From Davidsoniella eucalypti (Eukaryota; Ascomycota; Sordariomycetes; Microascales; Ceratocystidaceae), in contig RMBW01000015.1 of assembly GCA_004009845.1 (NCBI GenBank), positions 310,001 to 374,000 on the forward strand: a stretch of 64,000 nt of DNA, written 5' to 3'. Each line of letters opens with the position of its first letter. Positions within the stretch are counted from its first letter, which is position 1. The position numbers were made by a program, and so were the translations under genes. Under the pieces are notes generated by a model that had not been told where the DNA came from, did not search any database, and saw only the letters and a list, made by a program, of their open reading frames with translations. Shown here in pieces: positions 1-11,394 of the stretch.

Positions 1-1431
1 GATTGAGCTGAGGGAGAGAAAAGATGGAGGGGAACGGAACAGGTCGATGGTGCAGCAAGCAGGTTCTTAAATATGGCAGTTTCTCTCTCTCTCTCTGGTG
101 CCGTAGGGCCCAACGATTCCATGAGATTCCATCCAGCGATGTCCCTACTATCAGAAAACGGCAGTGGACAGGGCATCCACTATACGGGCAGTGTAAGCTT
201 ATTGGCCTAGCTAGCAATAGCCAACATGGATAATTGGGAACGCCTAGAAAGTTCGCTTGTACCCATGTAGTACCTTTCCAGGGGAAGTTTTCAGCGCCAG
301 AGCGCTAAACAGGTAGAAACAAGGGAGGGTTTCGCTGTAGAATCGCATGGAATCAGCGGCAGAGGTACTCGTGAACTACTTGAACGCCATCCACAAGCCA
401 ATCGCCTAGCAACGGAGACGGCGACAGGCTATCCAGAATTGACTACAAACAAAACAGTTACTACGGATGCACACTAAACTAACAAACAACGCTTCTATTG
501 GTGGGTGGTGCGATCAGCAGCCGCTAGAGGCTGGATAGAGGCTGAAAAGGCAAAGAACAATTTGACGACACAACAACATGGCTGGCCACTGCCCAGGCCA
601 GGGTTTGTGGTTGCACAGAGACGAGACTCAGCGCAGTGAAATACCGCTTCTTCGTTCTTCTACAAGAGTCTAGGAGACCCCTAGTTTGAACTATCAAATG
701 CTGTTTTGAGTGTAGACAATCATGAAGCCACCAGAAGTTATTCGGCCTTAGCATATGACCCAAGACTGTTGTCGAACATTCTAAGTCAAGCTCGTGTCAA
801 CACCGAAAATCTTGCCCCACGATAGCCATGGTCATTAACTATTTTGGCTTCAAATTACTAGGCAATATTTGCAGTAAGCGCGGGGCATGCTGAGGGGTAA
901 AATTTATGGAACTACCCACTAGGGACGGCCAGGCTTTGGCTGAGTTTCTAGCAGGTTCCATGGAAACACCTAGTAGCTTGGATTGCAATCTTCTACAGAA
1001 AAAGATGCACTTTTAGGCCGTCGTCGTCATTCAGGGCCGTAAACAGAAAGTAGACGCAAACGAGCTAAGCCAGCCTACAGCAGAACACTGCATTGTCGGG
1101 CTAGATTTGATTGTAGAAATCAGCAAGATGTTTCATTATGGTGTTTGTCTAGCCAATATGGCATAGCAGTTTGCAGAAAAACAAAAGCCCTGTATTATTT
1201 CCAATTCAGGAGAGCCTAACAATGTCGCCGCCTTTGCAAAACACTACAGTGGCAAACTAAAGCGGCTAGTCCGTTAGATTATTAGGGTTGCCGATAGCTA
1301 AACCCTTTTTGGCAGATCGGAAGAGCCTAGCTTCCACTTTTGTTTGTAATGAAGCTCTTCCACCGTCTCACATGTGAATGTTGGCCTGAAGACGACCGCA
1401 ATCTTGAGTGTTTGGAAAGCCTACACTCGAC
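1..1431. other. Left-edge intergenic region, no gene recognised
   Basis: Only short open frames (at most about 80 codons) without recognisable protein similarity, splice-signal support or codon bias are present. The right part is the presumed promoter and 5' leader of the acyltransferase gene that starts at 1432. No tRNA, repeat array or transposon is visible. A single TTAGGG-like hexamer near 1285 is isolated and is not telomeric. Confidence 0.5.
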
Positions 1432-2419
1432 ATGGAAAAATTTACTCAATTTCGCGATAGAGGTTAATATATCAGTCAAACCATTCAAGTATCTATATAT
1501 ACTAATACTTCATTCAACGTTAGGCACGGGTGTGTCGCCGTTCATGCCCATCAAGGTGAAAGCTTCTATTATCACCAAGCTATTCCAGAACATCATCTTT
1601 CTCGTCCGACTGCCCATCTTCCTCGCATACGCAGCCCTATATTTCTTCGTGCTGCACTTCCTACCGTTGCCGCGGGTTTTGCGCAAGCTATTCCTCTGGA
1701 TCTTTCTGGCGATTCCTGGAATCTTCTGGGTCGATCTCCAGCTCGATGGAGTGAGACGCGGCACCTTGGCGAGTCAGCCTCCTGGCCGTGTACCGCGCGG
1801 TGGCGATGTGATTGCCGCCAACTATACTAGTCCCATCGATGCCATCTATCTATCGGCCGTGTTCGATCCCGTATTCACCCAGTCGTTCCCGGGAACGCGC
1901 AAGGTGCAACAGATTGGCCTCTTGGGCGCTGCTCTGCGTGCGTTGTCTGCCGCATTCGAAACTGCGCCGAGCGATGCTATTCTCGTTGATATCTCTGAGT
2001 TGCAGCGTAAGTACCGCAACCGCATTATTCTTGTGTTCCCTGAATGCTCGACGACCAATGGCTCTGCTATTCTTCCGCTGAGCCCTAGCATTGTTTCTGC
2101 TAAAGAAGATGCTCGCATATTCCCTCTAAGTATACGTTACCTTCCTAACGACGTGACAACACCTGTTTCCGGGGCTTGGGGTTCATTCCTGTTCTCTCTT
2201 CTAAATCATCTTTCTATCCGTATCCATGTGCGCATCGCCGAGGCTGTTGTCAATACGGTTGCCGGCGAGAAGAGCAACGAAGGCCCTATCGCGTACGACG
2301 AGGAAGAAGTTATCTCACAGGTATGTGATGCGCTTTCTAGATTAGGTCGTAGCGCCAAGGTTGGCTTGACTTTGAAAGACAAAACCAACTTCAACAAAGC
2401 CTGGTCCTCTAGAAAGTGA
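1432..2419 (+). CDS. LOA1: Lysophosphatidic acid acyltransferase, Loa1/Vps66-like (PlsC family)
   Basis: Predicted exons are 1432-1462 and 1524-2419, giving 308 residues. The join restores the N-terminus MEKFTQFRDRGTGVSPFMPI. The 61-nt intron has donor GTTAAT, branch CTAAT and acceptor TTAG. An upstream in-frame extension reads through the intron and is not favoured. A hydrophobic stretch at about residues 25-70 (LVRLPIFLAYAALYFFVLHF and following) should anchor it in the ER or lipid-droplet membrane. It is followed by a PlsC-like acyltransferase region with ANYTSPIDAIYL (motif I position) and VFPECSTTNG (motif III position). Family members acylate lysophosphatidic acid to phosphatidic acid and influence lipid droplets and vacuolar sorting. 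The canonical His of HX4D is Tyr here and the FPEGT motif is FPECS. This may be a subfamily trait. It converges on ILV3, with a 315-bp gap. The family assignment is good; the exact substrate is inferred. Confidence 0.82.
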
Positions 2420-2734
2420 TATCGCTATGCTTATGTCACTCATACTTTGCAAAATATCAGGCATTTGTACCTAGCTAGGTTGGATAGAATTTCAAGATGT
2501 ATCTTATATTGCTTTCTTACACGAGTAACTAAATCATACAGGAGTCCCGAAAAATAAAACGTGACAAAGAGTTAATTAAACATAACCAATTTTATGCGCC
2601 CGAGACCGTACCTCGATCTCTCCGAATCCACTTATGCTATTGATTTTTTTGGTCTTTTTTTTGTGTGTCTGTGTGTCTATAAATACAGCTCCGTTACCCT
2701 TCAGCGGTGATACTTAACAAAGGCAGTGATAGTT
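2420..2734. other. Convergent 3' intergenic spacer
   Basis: This 315-bp spacer lies between the stop codons of the acyltransferase (+) and ILV3 (-) and should hold both 3' UTRs and polyadenylation signals. It is AT-rich with a T-run and GTGTGTCTGTGTGTC near 2660-2680. No gene is seen. Confidence 0.6.
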
Positions 2735-4618
2735 TTATTTGTCAGTAATGCAGCCGCGGCTGGCATCGCTGACCAGAAGCGAGTACTTCCTCAGAGTACC
2801 ACGCTTAGCCCAAGGTCTAGGCTCGGGCTTGACCCAAGCAGCCTTGCGCTTAGCCATCTCCTCATCGGGAATGACGAGGTCCATCAGACGCTTTTCGGCG
2901 TCGATGATGATGCGGTCACCGTCACGGGCCAGAGCAATGGGGCCACCCAGGAAGGCTTCGGGGGTGACGTGACCAATCAGGAAACCGTGAGAACCACCGG
3001 AGAAACGACCGTCGGTGATCAGGGCACAGTCCTTGCCTAGACCAGCACCCATGATGGCCGAAGAAGGCTTCAGCATTTCAGGCATACCGGGGCCACCTTT
3101 GGGACCCTCGTTACGGATGATGACGACTGTCTTCTCACCCTTCTTGATCTCACCGCGCTCCAGAGCAACGATGAAATCATCCTCGGCCTCGAAGCAGCGA
3201 GCGAGACCCTCAAAGCGGAGACCCTCCTTACCGGTGATCTTGGCAACGGAACCACCGGGAGCCAACGAACCGTACAGAATCTGAAGATGACCTGTGGGCT
3301 TGATGGGCTGGCTAGCGGGGCGGATGACGTCCTGGCCCTTGGGGAAACCGGGCAAAGACTCGACGTTCTGCTTCAGGGTCTTACCAGTGACGGTCATGGC
3401 GGAACCATCGATGAGACCCTCCTTCAGCAGGAACTTGATGACGGCGGGGGTGCCACCGATCTTGTGGATGTCCTCGAAAACGTACTTGCCAGAAGGCTTC
3501 AGGTCAGCCAGGAAGGGGGTACGGTCAGACACGGCCTGGAAATCGTCGATAGTGAGGGGCACACCGACGGCATCAGCAATAGCAAGCAGATGCAGAACAG
3601 CGTTGGTGCTTCCGCCCAGAACAGTGACTAGGGTCATGGCGTTCTCGAAAGCGGTACGGGTCATGATATCGCGGGGGCGAATATCCTCCTTGAGCAGGTT
3701 GCGGATGGCGGGACCGATGCTGGCGCATTCGGCAACCTTCTCGGGGGACTCAGCGGGTCTGGAAGAGCTACCGGGCAGGGTCATACCCATGACTTCGATG
3801 GCAGACGCCATGGTGTTGGCAGTGTACATGCCACCGCAGGCACCACCACCAGGGCAAGCGTTGCGGATAATGTCATAACGCTGCTCCTCAGTGATCTCGC
3901 CAGAAATGTACTGGCCGTAGGCCTGGAAGGCAGAGACAATGTCGATGGGCTTGCCATCCATGCTGCAACCAGGCTTGATGGTGCCACCGTACATCATGAT
4001 ACTGGGGCGGTTGACACGGCCCATGGCGATAGCGACACCGGGCATGTTCTTGTCGCAACCGGGGATGGAGATGTTGGCATCGTACCACTGGCCGTTCATG
4101 ACGGTCTCGATACTGTCGGCGATGATCTCTCTGGACTGCAGCGAGAAGCGCATACCAGAGGTACCCATGGAGATACCATCCGACACACCGATAGTGTTGA
4201 AGCGGTAAGGGACCAGACCAGCCTCGGCGACGGACTTCTTGATGACCTCAGACTGGGCCAGAATGTGCATGTTGCAAGGGTTTCCCTCGTACCAAACGGA
4301 CGAGATACCGATCTGCGCCTTGTTCATGTCGTCGTCCGTAAGACCGGTGGCGTACAGCATGGCCTGTGATGCGCCCTGAGACTTGGGCTGGGTGATGGTC
4401 GACGAGATTTTGTTAAGCTTTGATTCTTTAAAGTGAGAGGCGGCGGCGGAGAACATGCGCCTGTAGGGAAGCACGGTGGGTTAGCAGGGAGTAATCCAAG
4501 GCGGTTTATGTGGTACATCAAACAAGAGCGTATAGCCAGAGAGCATAACTTACCGCTGGGGAGCTTGAGCAGCAGCTCTCAGAGCTTGCGCCCGGAGCTG
4601 AGTACACCGGCTTAGCAT
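2735..4618 (-). CDS. ILV3: Dihydroxy-acid dehydratase, mitochondrial
   Basis: Predicted exons are 4618-4554 and 4460-2735, 596 residues, with a 93-nt intron (donor GTAAGT, branch GCTAAC, acceptor ACAG). The enzyme dehydrates 2,3-dihydroxy-isovalerate and 2,3-dihydroxy-3-methylvalerate to the 2-keto acids of valine and isoleucine synthesis in the mitochondrial matrix. Exon 1 encodes an Arg/Ala/Gln-rich, acid-free leader (MLSRCTQLRAQALRAAAQAP) that fits a mitochondrial presequence. The three Fe-S ligand cysteines of the IlvD/Edd family are visible in GNPCNMH (about residue 85), PGCDKNMPG (about 157) and GGGACGGMYTANTM (about 230). The C-terminal part carries the conserved DGRFSGGSHGF and GHVTPEA motifs. 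Length and domain order are normal and no breaks were seen. Codon use is strongly biased (GGC, ACC, AAG), fitting high expression. A Gcn4/CpcA-type site lies about 160 bp upstream of the start. Confidence 0.97.
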
Positions 4619-4774
4619 GGCGAAATGTGTGTGAAGATGAAACAAGAAAATAAGATATAAAAAATAAAAAATAAAAATAAAATAGCGAGAAAAACAGTTC
4701 TGTTCAAATATAGCAGCTCCTCTTTAGAAATATAGTCGGCCAGAATACCGTAGTTGTAAATGCGGAAGATGCTC

Positions 4775-4781
4775 TGAGTCA
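4775..4781. promoter_or_regulatory. Gcn4/CpcA-type binding site TGAGTCA
   Basis: A perfect TGAGTCA (reverse complement TGACTCA) lies about 160 bp upstream of the ILV3 start codon. This is the known core of the bZIP activator of general amino-acid control (Gcn4 in yeast, CpcA/CPC-1 in filamentous fungi), which regulates branched-chain amino-acid genes. Binding here is inferred. Confidence 0.65.
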
Positions 4782-5283
4782 AATCCTCACGGTGTCCGCG
4801 TTGTGGTTTTGTTTTCTGGTATAAGAAAAGGTTTAAAGAAACCCTCCAAGATCACAGGGACACACAAAATGCGGAAAGTCTTTATTAAAAATAACGGGAA
4901 TAGGAAAAAAAGAAAAAAAGGCCCGGGAACTGAAGTGAAGGAATAGAACACTGTACAAGGTCGGATTGTCTTTTTTACGGCCTCGAACAACCTGTTTCCA
5001 GCAATCAAATTACGTCTCATTTCTATAAATCCCAATTATGAAATGCTGCTTAACATGCCTGACTCCACTTGCCGTTAGATTTTTCGCTGTCACTAGTTCT
5101 TAGACTTGGATGAATCTAATCAATGCTAAAACAGCCCTTTTAGTTCCAGACCTTAGAAATGTAATACCGCAAGCTTTGTATGTATTGTCTCAGCCTAACT
5201 AGATATCTTTAGGATGGCTTCAAAAGATAGCCATCTGTATTGTCTATGTTGACCATCAACTGAATATCTTGGAGACTCACCGG

Positions 5284-5429
5284 CCAATGGCGATGTCGGC
5301 TGCAATTTTTCTGTGTAGTCCAGTCAGCGTTGCCGAAGTGGAGCCGTGCCGTTCACAAGCTGTCAAATCCACCGTCTGTGATTGGCTCTAGTGGTACAGC
5401 AACTTTACGAGCATGGCCCTCTTTATTGG
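5284..5429. promoter_or_regulatory. Cluster of three CCAAT boxes
   Basis: CCAAT at 5284-5288 (+) and ATTGG at 5381-5385 and 5425-5429 lie within 146 bp. They are about 670-810 bp upstream of the ILV3 start. CCAAT is bound by the Hap/CBF complex in fungi. The motif is short, so the cluster is suggestive only. Confidence 0.3.
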
Positions 5430-6015
5430 TGGATAATGGTCTGATGAAGTATTGCTTTTAGATTTTGTTACCATAGGTGGGCAGATATCAACCCGAGCCA
5501 ATTGCGACCTTAGCTTTGACTGGTGGGATATAACCAATATCTGTAGCTTGCATAACGTGTCTGATTGTTTATATCATTCAGCAATATTCGTGATGCAAAA
5601 CCGCCCATATATCACACCCATGTGCTATCTTAGTTCTAAAATACTGCAAAAAAGACTGCTTTACGCCCATTCCATCAAGACGCACCAAAAAGAAGAAAAA
5701 CCGCCACCATATTAACCATCAAATGTAACCGTGAGAAACTGGAAATACAGTAATAAAAAGACGAGAAAGACACTAGCAACAGGCGCAAGATATATGACCT
5801 GTATATTATAGCCGGAATAAAAATAGAAATAGAAAAACCCCCAAGAAAAGCAAAGCAAAACGCCCCATAGCCCAGGTATCATCCAAGTTGTCATAACAGC
5901 CCTCACTTTTACTTTACCTTCTTTCGCCGAGAAAGAGCACCCTTAATCTCAGATAGCTATCCATGTGCTGAGAATCTACCACTACTGTGAACCCGATGTC
6001 GTACCAGAGACCCCT

Positions 6016-9000
6016 CTATGTCTCGCGCAGCTTCTTTGTTGACTTCGCCTGCCCAATATGAGTATTGTGAACCTTGGCCGCAAATCTCAAACTCGTCAAT
6101 GTTTCCTTCAAGTGGGCTTCTAGGGGTGACATCATGACAAACATTAGAGTCTTGCTGTTCCCACCCAACGAGTACTGGAGGAGATGAGTCAACTTTGAGT
6201 TGCGGTACGGCACATGAGCCGACCCTTTGCCTAGCGCATCAATGACATCACCAAGACAAGATAGCGACTTGTTGATGCTCTGCGTTTCTTTCATCCGATC
6301 TCCTTCGACCTGGGAGTGCTTCAGGCGTTCAGAACCAGCCAAATCAACCAGGTTCAAAGTACCTTCACACTGCTCACCAGTCGCAGTGTTCTTGCCAAAC
6401 AGCTTCAAGATGAAGACACTGTGTGATCGAGACGAGCGCTCGTTGGCCTTGGTAGCAGCGACAGAACGGTTGTTTTGTGCCTCTGCTAACATGGTCTCAA
6501 CATTGTCTGGTGAAGTGAGCTCAACCGTCTTGCAGTTGACGATTGTTGTCTGCTTGCGGATGTCGTCATGGCGGATATCAAGCTTCTTCGCCTTGGGATC
6601 GGCAGCTGTCAGAAGGTCGTTGAGTTCTTCGTTGTACACCTCGACAAAGCAGCCCTCCATGGTGTACTCCCAAGACGTTTCCTTCAGCTTTGTCACCGTT
6701 TCATAGATCATATGGGTGGCACGAGGAATCATACCATCCGCTGACGACATCGTGAAAGTCTTGCCTGAACCTGTTTGGCCGTAGCAAAAGATGCATACGT
6801 TGAAGCCATCCAGTGCGCTCTGAACCAATTGTGAGATCTCTCCAAAGATCTCCTCATTGTTGATGGCGGGCGAGAACACACGATCAAACTCGAAAGGATA
6901 GTCCTTGCGAGTCACAATACCCAGACTACTCTTCTCCTCGGGACCCATCACACTGATCTTGGCTGAGGATTGCTCGCTGTCAGGAAATTCAATTTGCGCC
7001 GAATCACCCTCAGTAGCGTCAACAACTGGGCGAACTCTGCACATTACGCGGATATTTCCTTTCAGTTCTTGATACTTGTTGAATAGGATACGACGCTCAG
7101 TCTCCTCCTTGATCAACTTCTTTTGGGATATCTCGGCGATCTTCTGTGCCTCCTGCAGCTTGGTTTCCATGGTAGAAAAGGAATCGCTCTGTGCTTTGCT
7201 ATCAGACTCCAGGAACTCGATTTGCGCCTTGAGAGAGTTAATCTTAGCCTCCAAAGTGACGTTAGCGGCGGACAATTCGGCGAGATTCGCCTGCAGGCTG
7301 GTCTTGACAGACTGCCCCAAAGTAACCTCACTCTTGAGAAGATCAATCTGAGTACGCAGATCGTTCATCTCTCTATCCTTTTTGGAAATTGAAGAATTGA
7401 GATCTTTTTGGTCACTTTGGATGCGAGCTTGGAGCTCAGTGATCTCCCGCTTCTTCTCTTGGCGTCCCTTTTCGAGTTCAATTTGGTGTTGACGCTTGAG
7501 GTCGTTCAATGAGTCATCACGCAACTTGGTGAGCCGGTCAGTCTCCTTCTGGATGGAACGCTCCAGGTCTTCTTGGACATGTTTCTTTTCCCGTTCAAGA
7601 GATTCCACCGCTGTCTTGTATTTCCATGTCGACTCTTCAAGCTCGCGTTTGAACTGGTTGGACTCTTCGCGGGACTTGTCGATTTCCGACCGGAGATTGC
7701 TGACGCGATCTTCGTATTTCTTGAGCTCTGCGTCTTGGTCGGTGACTATACATCGCCCAGTTAGCCGTACGTTCATTGTTACATATGCTTTATGCTTTGA
7801 CTTACTCTTCGTTTTGAGCATGGAATTGACAGATTCCATGGCAGAGTGATCCTTGAGGGACACGTTAATAACCTCCTGGAACTGATTAAACTGTTGCTCA
7901 AATTTCACTAGTCTGGTGTCGATATCAAAAGCTACAAAGTTCTGCGTGTTAGAGTCTCGGTTCAAGAATTTGCTGGGGCAGGGAGACGTGGCTGATTGGA
8001 GAGCCAAACGGAGTGATTCCACTGTATTCGAAAGCTTCAGTGCACTTGACACTTGAGCTGGGCTCTCTACGTCGACTCCAAGCTTTTGGGGTCTATGAGC
8101 CGGAGTCATGGGTACGGTGACGTTTCTTCTGTTTAAGCCAAACGTTGGTTTAGGCTTTGGTGCTCGTGTTGGTTGAACCGGAATTCCACTGGGTCTTCGC
8201 GATCGTATTGGCGTCGGAATATAGCTGTTACGACGCTCCTTTCTATCGCCATGTTTGTCGACACCTAGGGATAGCCCAGCAAAGCATCGACTAAGCGATG
8301 CTATGCGTAGAGCACCGCGAGATGGTAGTTTCTCAGGTAATGGGGGCGGCGATGGCGATCCTGGTTGGGGCACTTGATCCCGTATAGATTCCATCACGGA
8401 TCGGGGTCTTCTTATTATCGCAACTTGTGTGAAGTTAGGCATACCATTCTTCAATTCGGGCTGGGGCGTCGATTCGTCGCGTGAACTCAAAGATGTGAGT
8501 GGTCTGCCGGCAACTTGGGATCGTGTCTGAGGACCTGTTGTCCGCACTGGTTGTGATTTCGGGCGATCATATGGGCCTGGTCTGTCTTGTTTGTGTGTGG
8601 ACTTGACAACACCAGTCGGCTTAGCTCTCGTTTTTGGTGTTTTCATTCTGCTCGACGATGGGGCCTTGAGCTGTTGGTATAATATAGTCAGCCGACATGC
8701 ACGGTGTTGTATTTCGAGTCACGATTATCAACTTACGCCCGATGCGCCTATCAACGATGTACCGGTGATATTAGAGCGCGACGGTGCTGTTAGCATCAGA
8801 GTCTTTGAAGAGGAGTCCGAAGCCTTTTCCGACAATGCCTTTCTCTTAGACACGGATTGTGCGGCCGCTAGAAGTTGTTAGATAACCTATTGGTTCGGCA
8901 GCTAGTGGTCTTCCGTAGCGTACCTGGCTGCGGAAGCTCGCGCTTCACGGCGATTCTAGATGATGGCTGAGGCATCATCGATGCTTGTGTGCGGGTGTTG

Positions 9001-9364
9001 TTCTGCGATTCGGACAACTCTTGGAGTTCGGCGGTGTTGGTATTCAAACGCGACAGCAGTGGTGGTCGCGGGATGGCGCTTTTTGACTACCGAATCGGAA
9101 GGTATGTCAGAAACAGAATCGGTAGGAAAGAGAACTGACCCTATCGTTTGCCACCAGCGGGATACAAGAAAAGAGAATGCTAGAATGCAAGCAAGGACAA
9201 CGACAGGCTTTCTTAACGCTTACAGGACGCCAAGTTTACATAGGTCGTTGTCGACTACGGCAAGCCTCTAATCCCATCGATAACAGGGATGTGTATGTAT
9301 TTGTAGGGTGACATAAGGTGGAATACTGGAAAGTTTCACTCACTTGGTTTTCTGATTGCTCCAT
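6016..9364 (-). CDS. KAR3: Kinesin-14, C-terminal motor kinesin (Kar3/KlpA type)
   Basis: Predicted exons are 9364-9344, 9086-8924, 8867-8737, 8670-7806 and 7745-6016, 969 residues. Exon phases close without gaps and restore MEQSENQ-SKSAIPRPPLLSRLN at the first join. The N-terminal ~390 residues are Ser/Pro/Arg-rich and basic, probably a microtubule-binding tail. Residues about 394-615 form a Glu/Lys/Gln-rich coiled coil. The motor domain then begins at GNIRVMCRVRP (about 620). It carries the P-loop GQTGSGKT (about 714), switch I NERSSRSHS (about 826) and switch II LVDLAGSE (about 861). A neck followed by a C-terminal motor defines kinesin-14, a minus-end-directed motor of spindle and nuclear functions. 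The first intron is 257 nt; the others are 56, 66 and 60 nt. The last is stop-free and a multiple of three, so its retention would keep the frame. Confidence 0.93.
7746..7805 (-). other. Stop-free 60-nt intron in kinesin gene
   Basis: On the minus strand the segment starts GTAAGT, contains GGCTAACTGG as a branch site and ends GTATAG. It is 60 nt long with no stop in the host frame. Splicing gives MLKTK-ITDQDAEL; retention adds 20 residues just before the coiled coil. Confidence 0.75.
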
Positions 9365-9974
9365 GGTGGGCGATGATCAATCCAGGGGAAGCGAAGCGCG
9401 CCAGGACGGTCTTTTATTGTCGCGAAAACGGGTCACAGATGTGGGTGGTGGCTTATGTTTTATCCGCGATCAAATATTCTTAGAGTTTTGCGATCAAGTT
9501 CACAGACAATGCTAGCGTCGGATCGAATTAGACAAGCAGTCAAATAAGGCGGACGTCTCGTTTGGACTTGATCAGCGTTTCTTGGTTAGATGTGATATCA
9601 ATAGATACTGATGCATTTCGCGCCTGTCGAATATTGACATTATGCTCGGTGCATAGTTAAAGTGGGGCGTACACAGAGTATAGCACACTGATTGGCTGTG
9701 TGAGCAGGGATGAATAATACCATCGGTTGGCCAGGCAACCAACACAAAAAAAAGTGCAAAAATGCCTACCATTTTGGAACGTCATCTGGTTGCTATGTTG
9801 CTGCACAGATTTATGCACACACTTTAGACATCAATTCTTTTACCGTTCCGTGCTGACTGTCGAAGAAAAATGCAAGATCTTTATGATGAGATGATCTAGT
9901 CTATATGTGAACCCTAATACCCCTCTATCGCTTTCATTCGATCCCAAGCAATCTTGACTCCGTGCAATGATGTG
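9365..9974. other. Kinesin promoter region
   Basis: This 610-bp spacer lies between the kinesin start and the flavin reductase stop codon; both genes are on the minus strand. CGCGAAAA at 9421-9428, about 57 bp upstream of the kinesin ATG, matches the Swi4/Mbp1-type CNCGAAA cell-cycle element. No gene is seen. Confidence 0.5.
9421..9428. promoter_or_regulatory. CGCGAAAA, possible SBF/MBF-type cell-cycle element
   Basis: This matches the CNCGAAA core bound by Swi4/Mbp1-family factors and lies about 57 bp upstream of the kinesin-14 start codon. It is a single short copy, so it is suggestive only. Confidence 0.3.
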
Positions 9975-10803
9975 TTAGGATTTGGTGTTTGGGATGACAT
10001 GTTGTTGGATGGCTGTTCCCTCCCCGCGATATGTTCGATCTGCATATGTCAAGCTGAAGCTACCTTGAGAATCAGCATGTCCCTCGACTACCTCTTCGAC
10101 CTCTCCTAGGATGATGACATGGTCACTGATGCGGACAATGCCTTTGTCGTGTCCATCGCCGTCATCAAGCACTCTGCACCGAACACGGGATAAGATGCCC
10201 TCTCCCGACAACGCCGGAGGTTCTCCGGGTATATTTATGGATTTCCATCCCGACCCCAACCTTTGCAGTTGGCTGAAAGGGTCGCTTTGTAAGTTTCCCC
10301 TGGTAAACCATTCTGCAACATTGGCACCCTGCGCAGTCCCAGCTAGTACGTGTATGTTGAATGATCGACTAGCAATGATAGCATCAAGCGTTAAACTTGG
10401 CGCTTTCACATTGAACGTGACTAATGGCCTAGGCGTGAGAGCGAGGGATGTGAAAGACGACATTGTCATAGCCCGCGAAATGTTTCCGCTTGGATGTGAT
10501 GCGGTACACACAACCACAGAATGCGATAGCCGGCGCATGAGATGTCGGAGTTGATCGGATAATGGCGATGTTTGTGATGGTGTTTGCCCATGCCCTGATA
10601 CATCTTTAGCAGCGGTCCCTTCTGCATTCCCTAATGGTGTTGCAGATGGAGCAGATGTGTTTACTGGCAAGTTAAAGCAAGTTAGTATACCGGAAGTTGG
10701 CATATGCCTGTGGATTTCACTTACAAAGACGGCTAGTTAGCACAGCAGTGCTACTGAAGCCGGAGCTCGGAATAACTCTACGGGATAATGATCGTAAGCT
10801 CAT
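9975..10803 (-). CDS. Flavin reductase-like (FMN-binding split barrel) protein, probably mitochondrial
   Basis: Predicted exons are 10803-10725 and 10663-9975, 255 residues. The 61-nt intron has donor GTAAGT, branch TACTAAC and acceptor CCAG. The join gives the leader MSLRSLSRRVIPSSGFSSTA and then VLTSRL-LNTSAPSATPL. The leader is rich in Arg and Ser with no acidic residues, as in mitochondrial presequences. From about residue 75 the protein matches the flavin reductase-like family: LRHLMRRLSHSVVVCTASHP, then the TMSSFTSLALTPRPLVTFNV region that binds FMN. The C-terminal part contains a GEVEEVVEG strand. Family members are NAD(P)H:flavin oxidoreductases or partners of flavin-dependent monooxygenases. 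The substrate cannot be read from the sequence. The gene is divergent from MRPL36. Confidence 0.85.
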
Positions 10804-11394
10804 GGCAGCTTAATTACCAACAAAAATACGAGATGAGGTGTGAGGTAACAGGACTTTGATATAGATATATAAATGAATGATGGGTATGAGAACTGGATAG
10901 CTCGATTTAAACGAGTACCGCTTCTAGTCGACGTTAAGACAGCAGTTCTGCTAGGATTTGAAGTTGCACCGGTTTCTCTTATCGATTAGTGTTGTTGTGC
11001 TGTGCTGTGGTTATGAGTCTTTAGATATTGCCGACAAAAAGGCTTCAATTCATGAATAGATGTGATTGATTTGTCGTATAGTGATACAATTAGTAGATAA
11101 TTCTCCTGTGTTAATGCAATTGATGCGTTTAATAGCGATTCAGCTCGATCTTTAGCATGTTAGTATGATTTTTTTCTTTCTTCGCGGGGTGTCAAAATAC
11201 TTTAGGCCCGGATTCTATTCTATCCAGCCTTGGGGATATTTTTTGGACTTCACTTTAATGCTATGGATTTGAAGAGGCCGAGCACGACGTACCACAAAGC
11301 CTGACTTAGCGGTCTACTAACACTCCAATTTCTTTCTATTCCCACCGTCCTCCCTTCCACCCATAATCTGGACCCTCCAATAAAGCCTCTAGCC
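10804..11394. other. Divergent promoter between flavin reductase gene and MRPL36
   Basis: This 591-bp AT-rich spacer separates two start codons pointing away from each other. It should contain both promoters. A pyrimidine-rich + strand leader (11325-11390) precedes the MRPL36 ATG. No other gene is seen. Confidence 0.6.

Larger units (their letters stand above)
4619..6015. other. ILV3 promoter region and kinesin 3' flank
   Basis: A 1.4-kb gap without a supported gene. The ILV3-proximal part is A/T-rich on the + strand (AAAAATAAAAATAAAATA near 4660-4685). TGAGTCA lies at 4775-4781 and three CCAAT boxes at 5284-5288, 5381-5385 and 5425-5429. The right end should hold the kinesin 3' UTR. The short frames here show no codon bias. 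Confidence 0.55.

Noticed and set aside
3294..3878. Long open frame of 194 codons on the + strand inside ILV3
   Set aside because: It is antisense to the highly biased ILV3 coding sequence, and its protein has no recognisable features. It is a codon-bias shadow.
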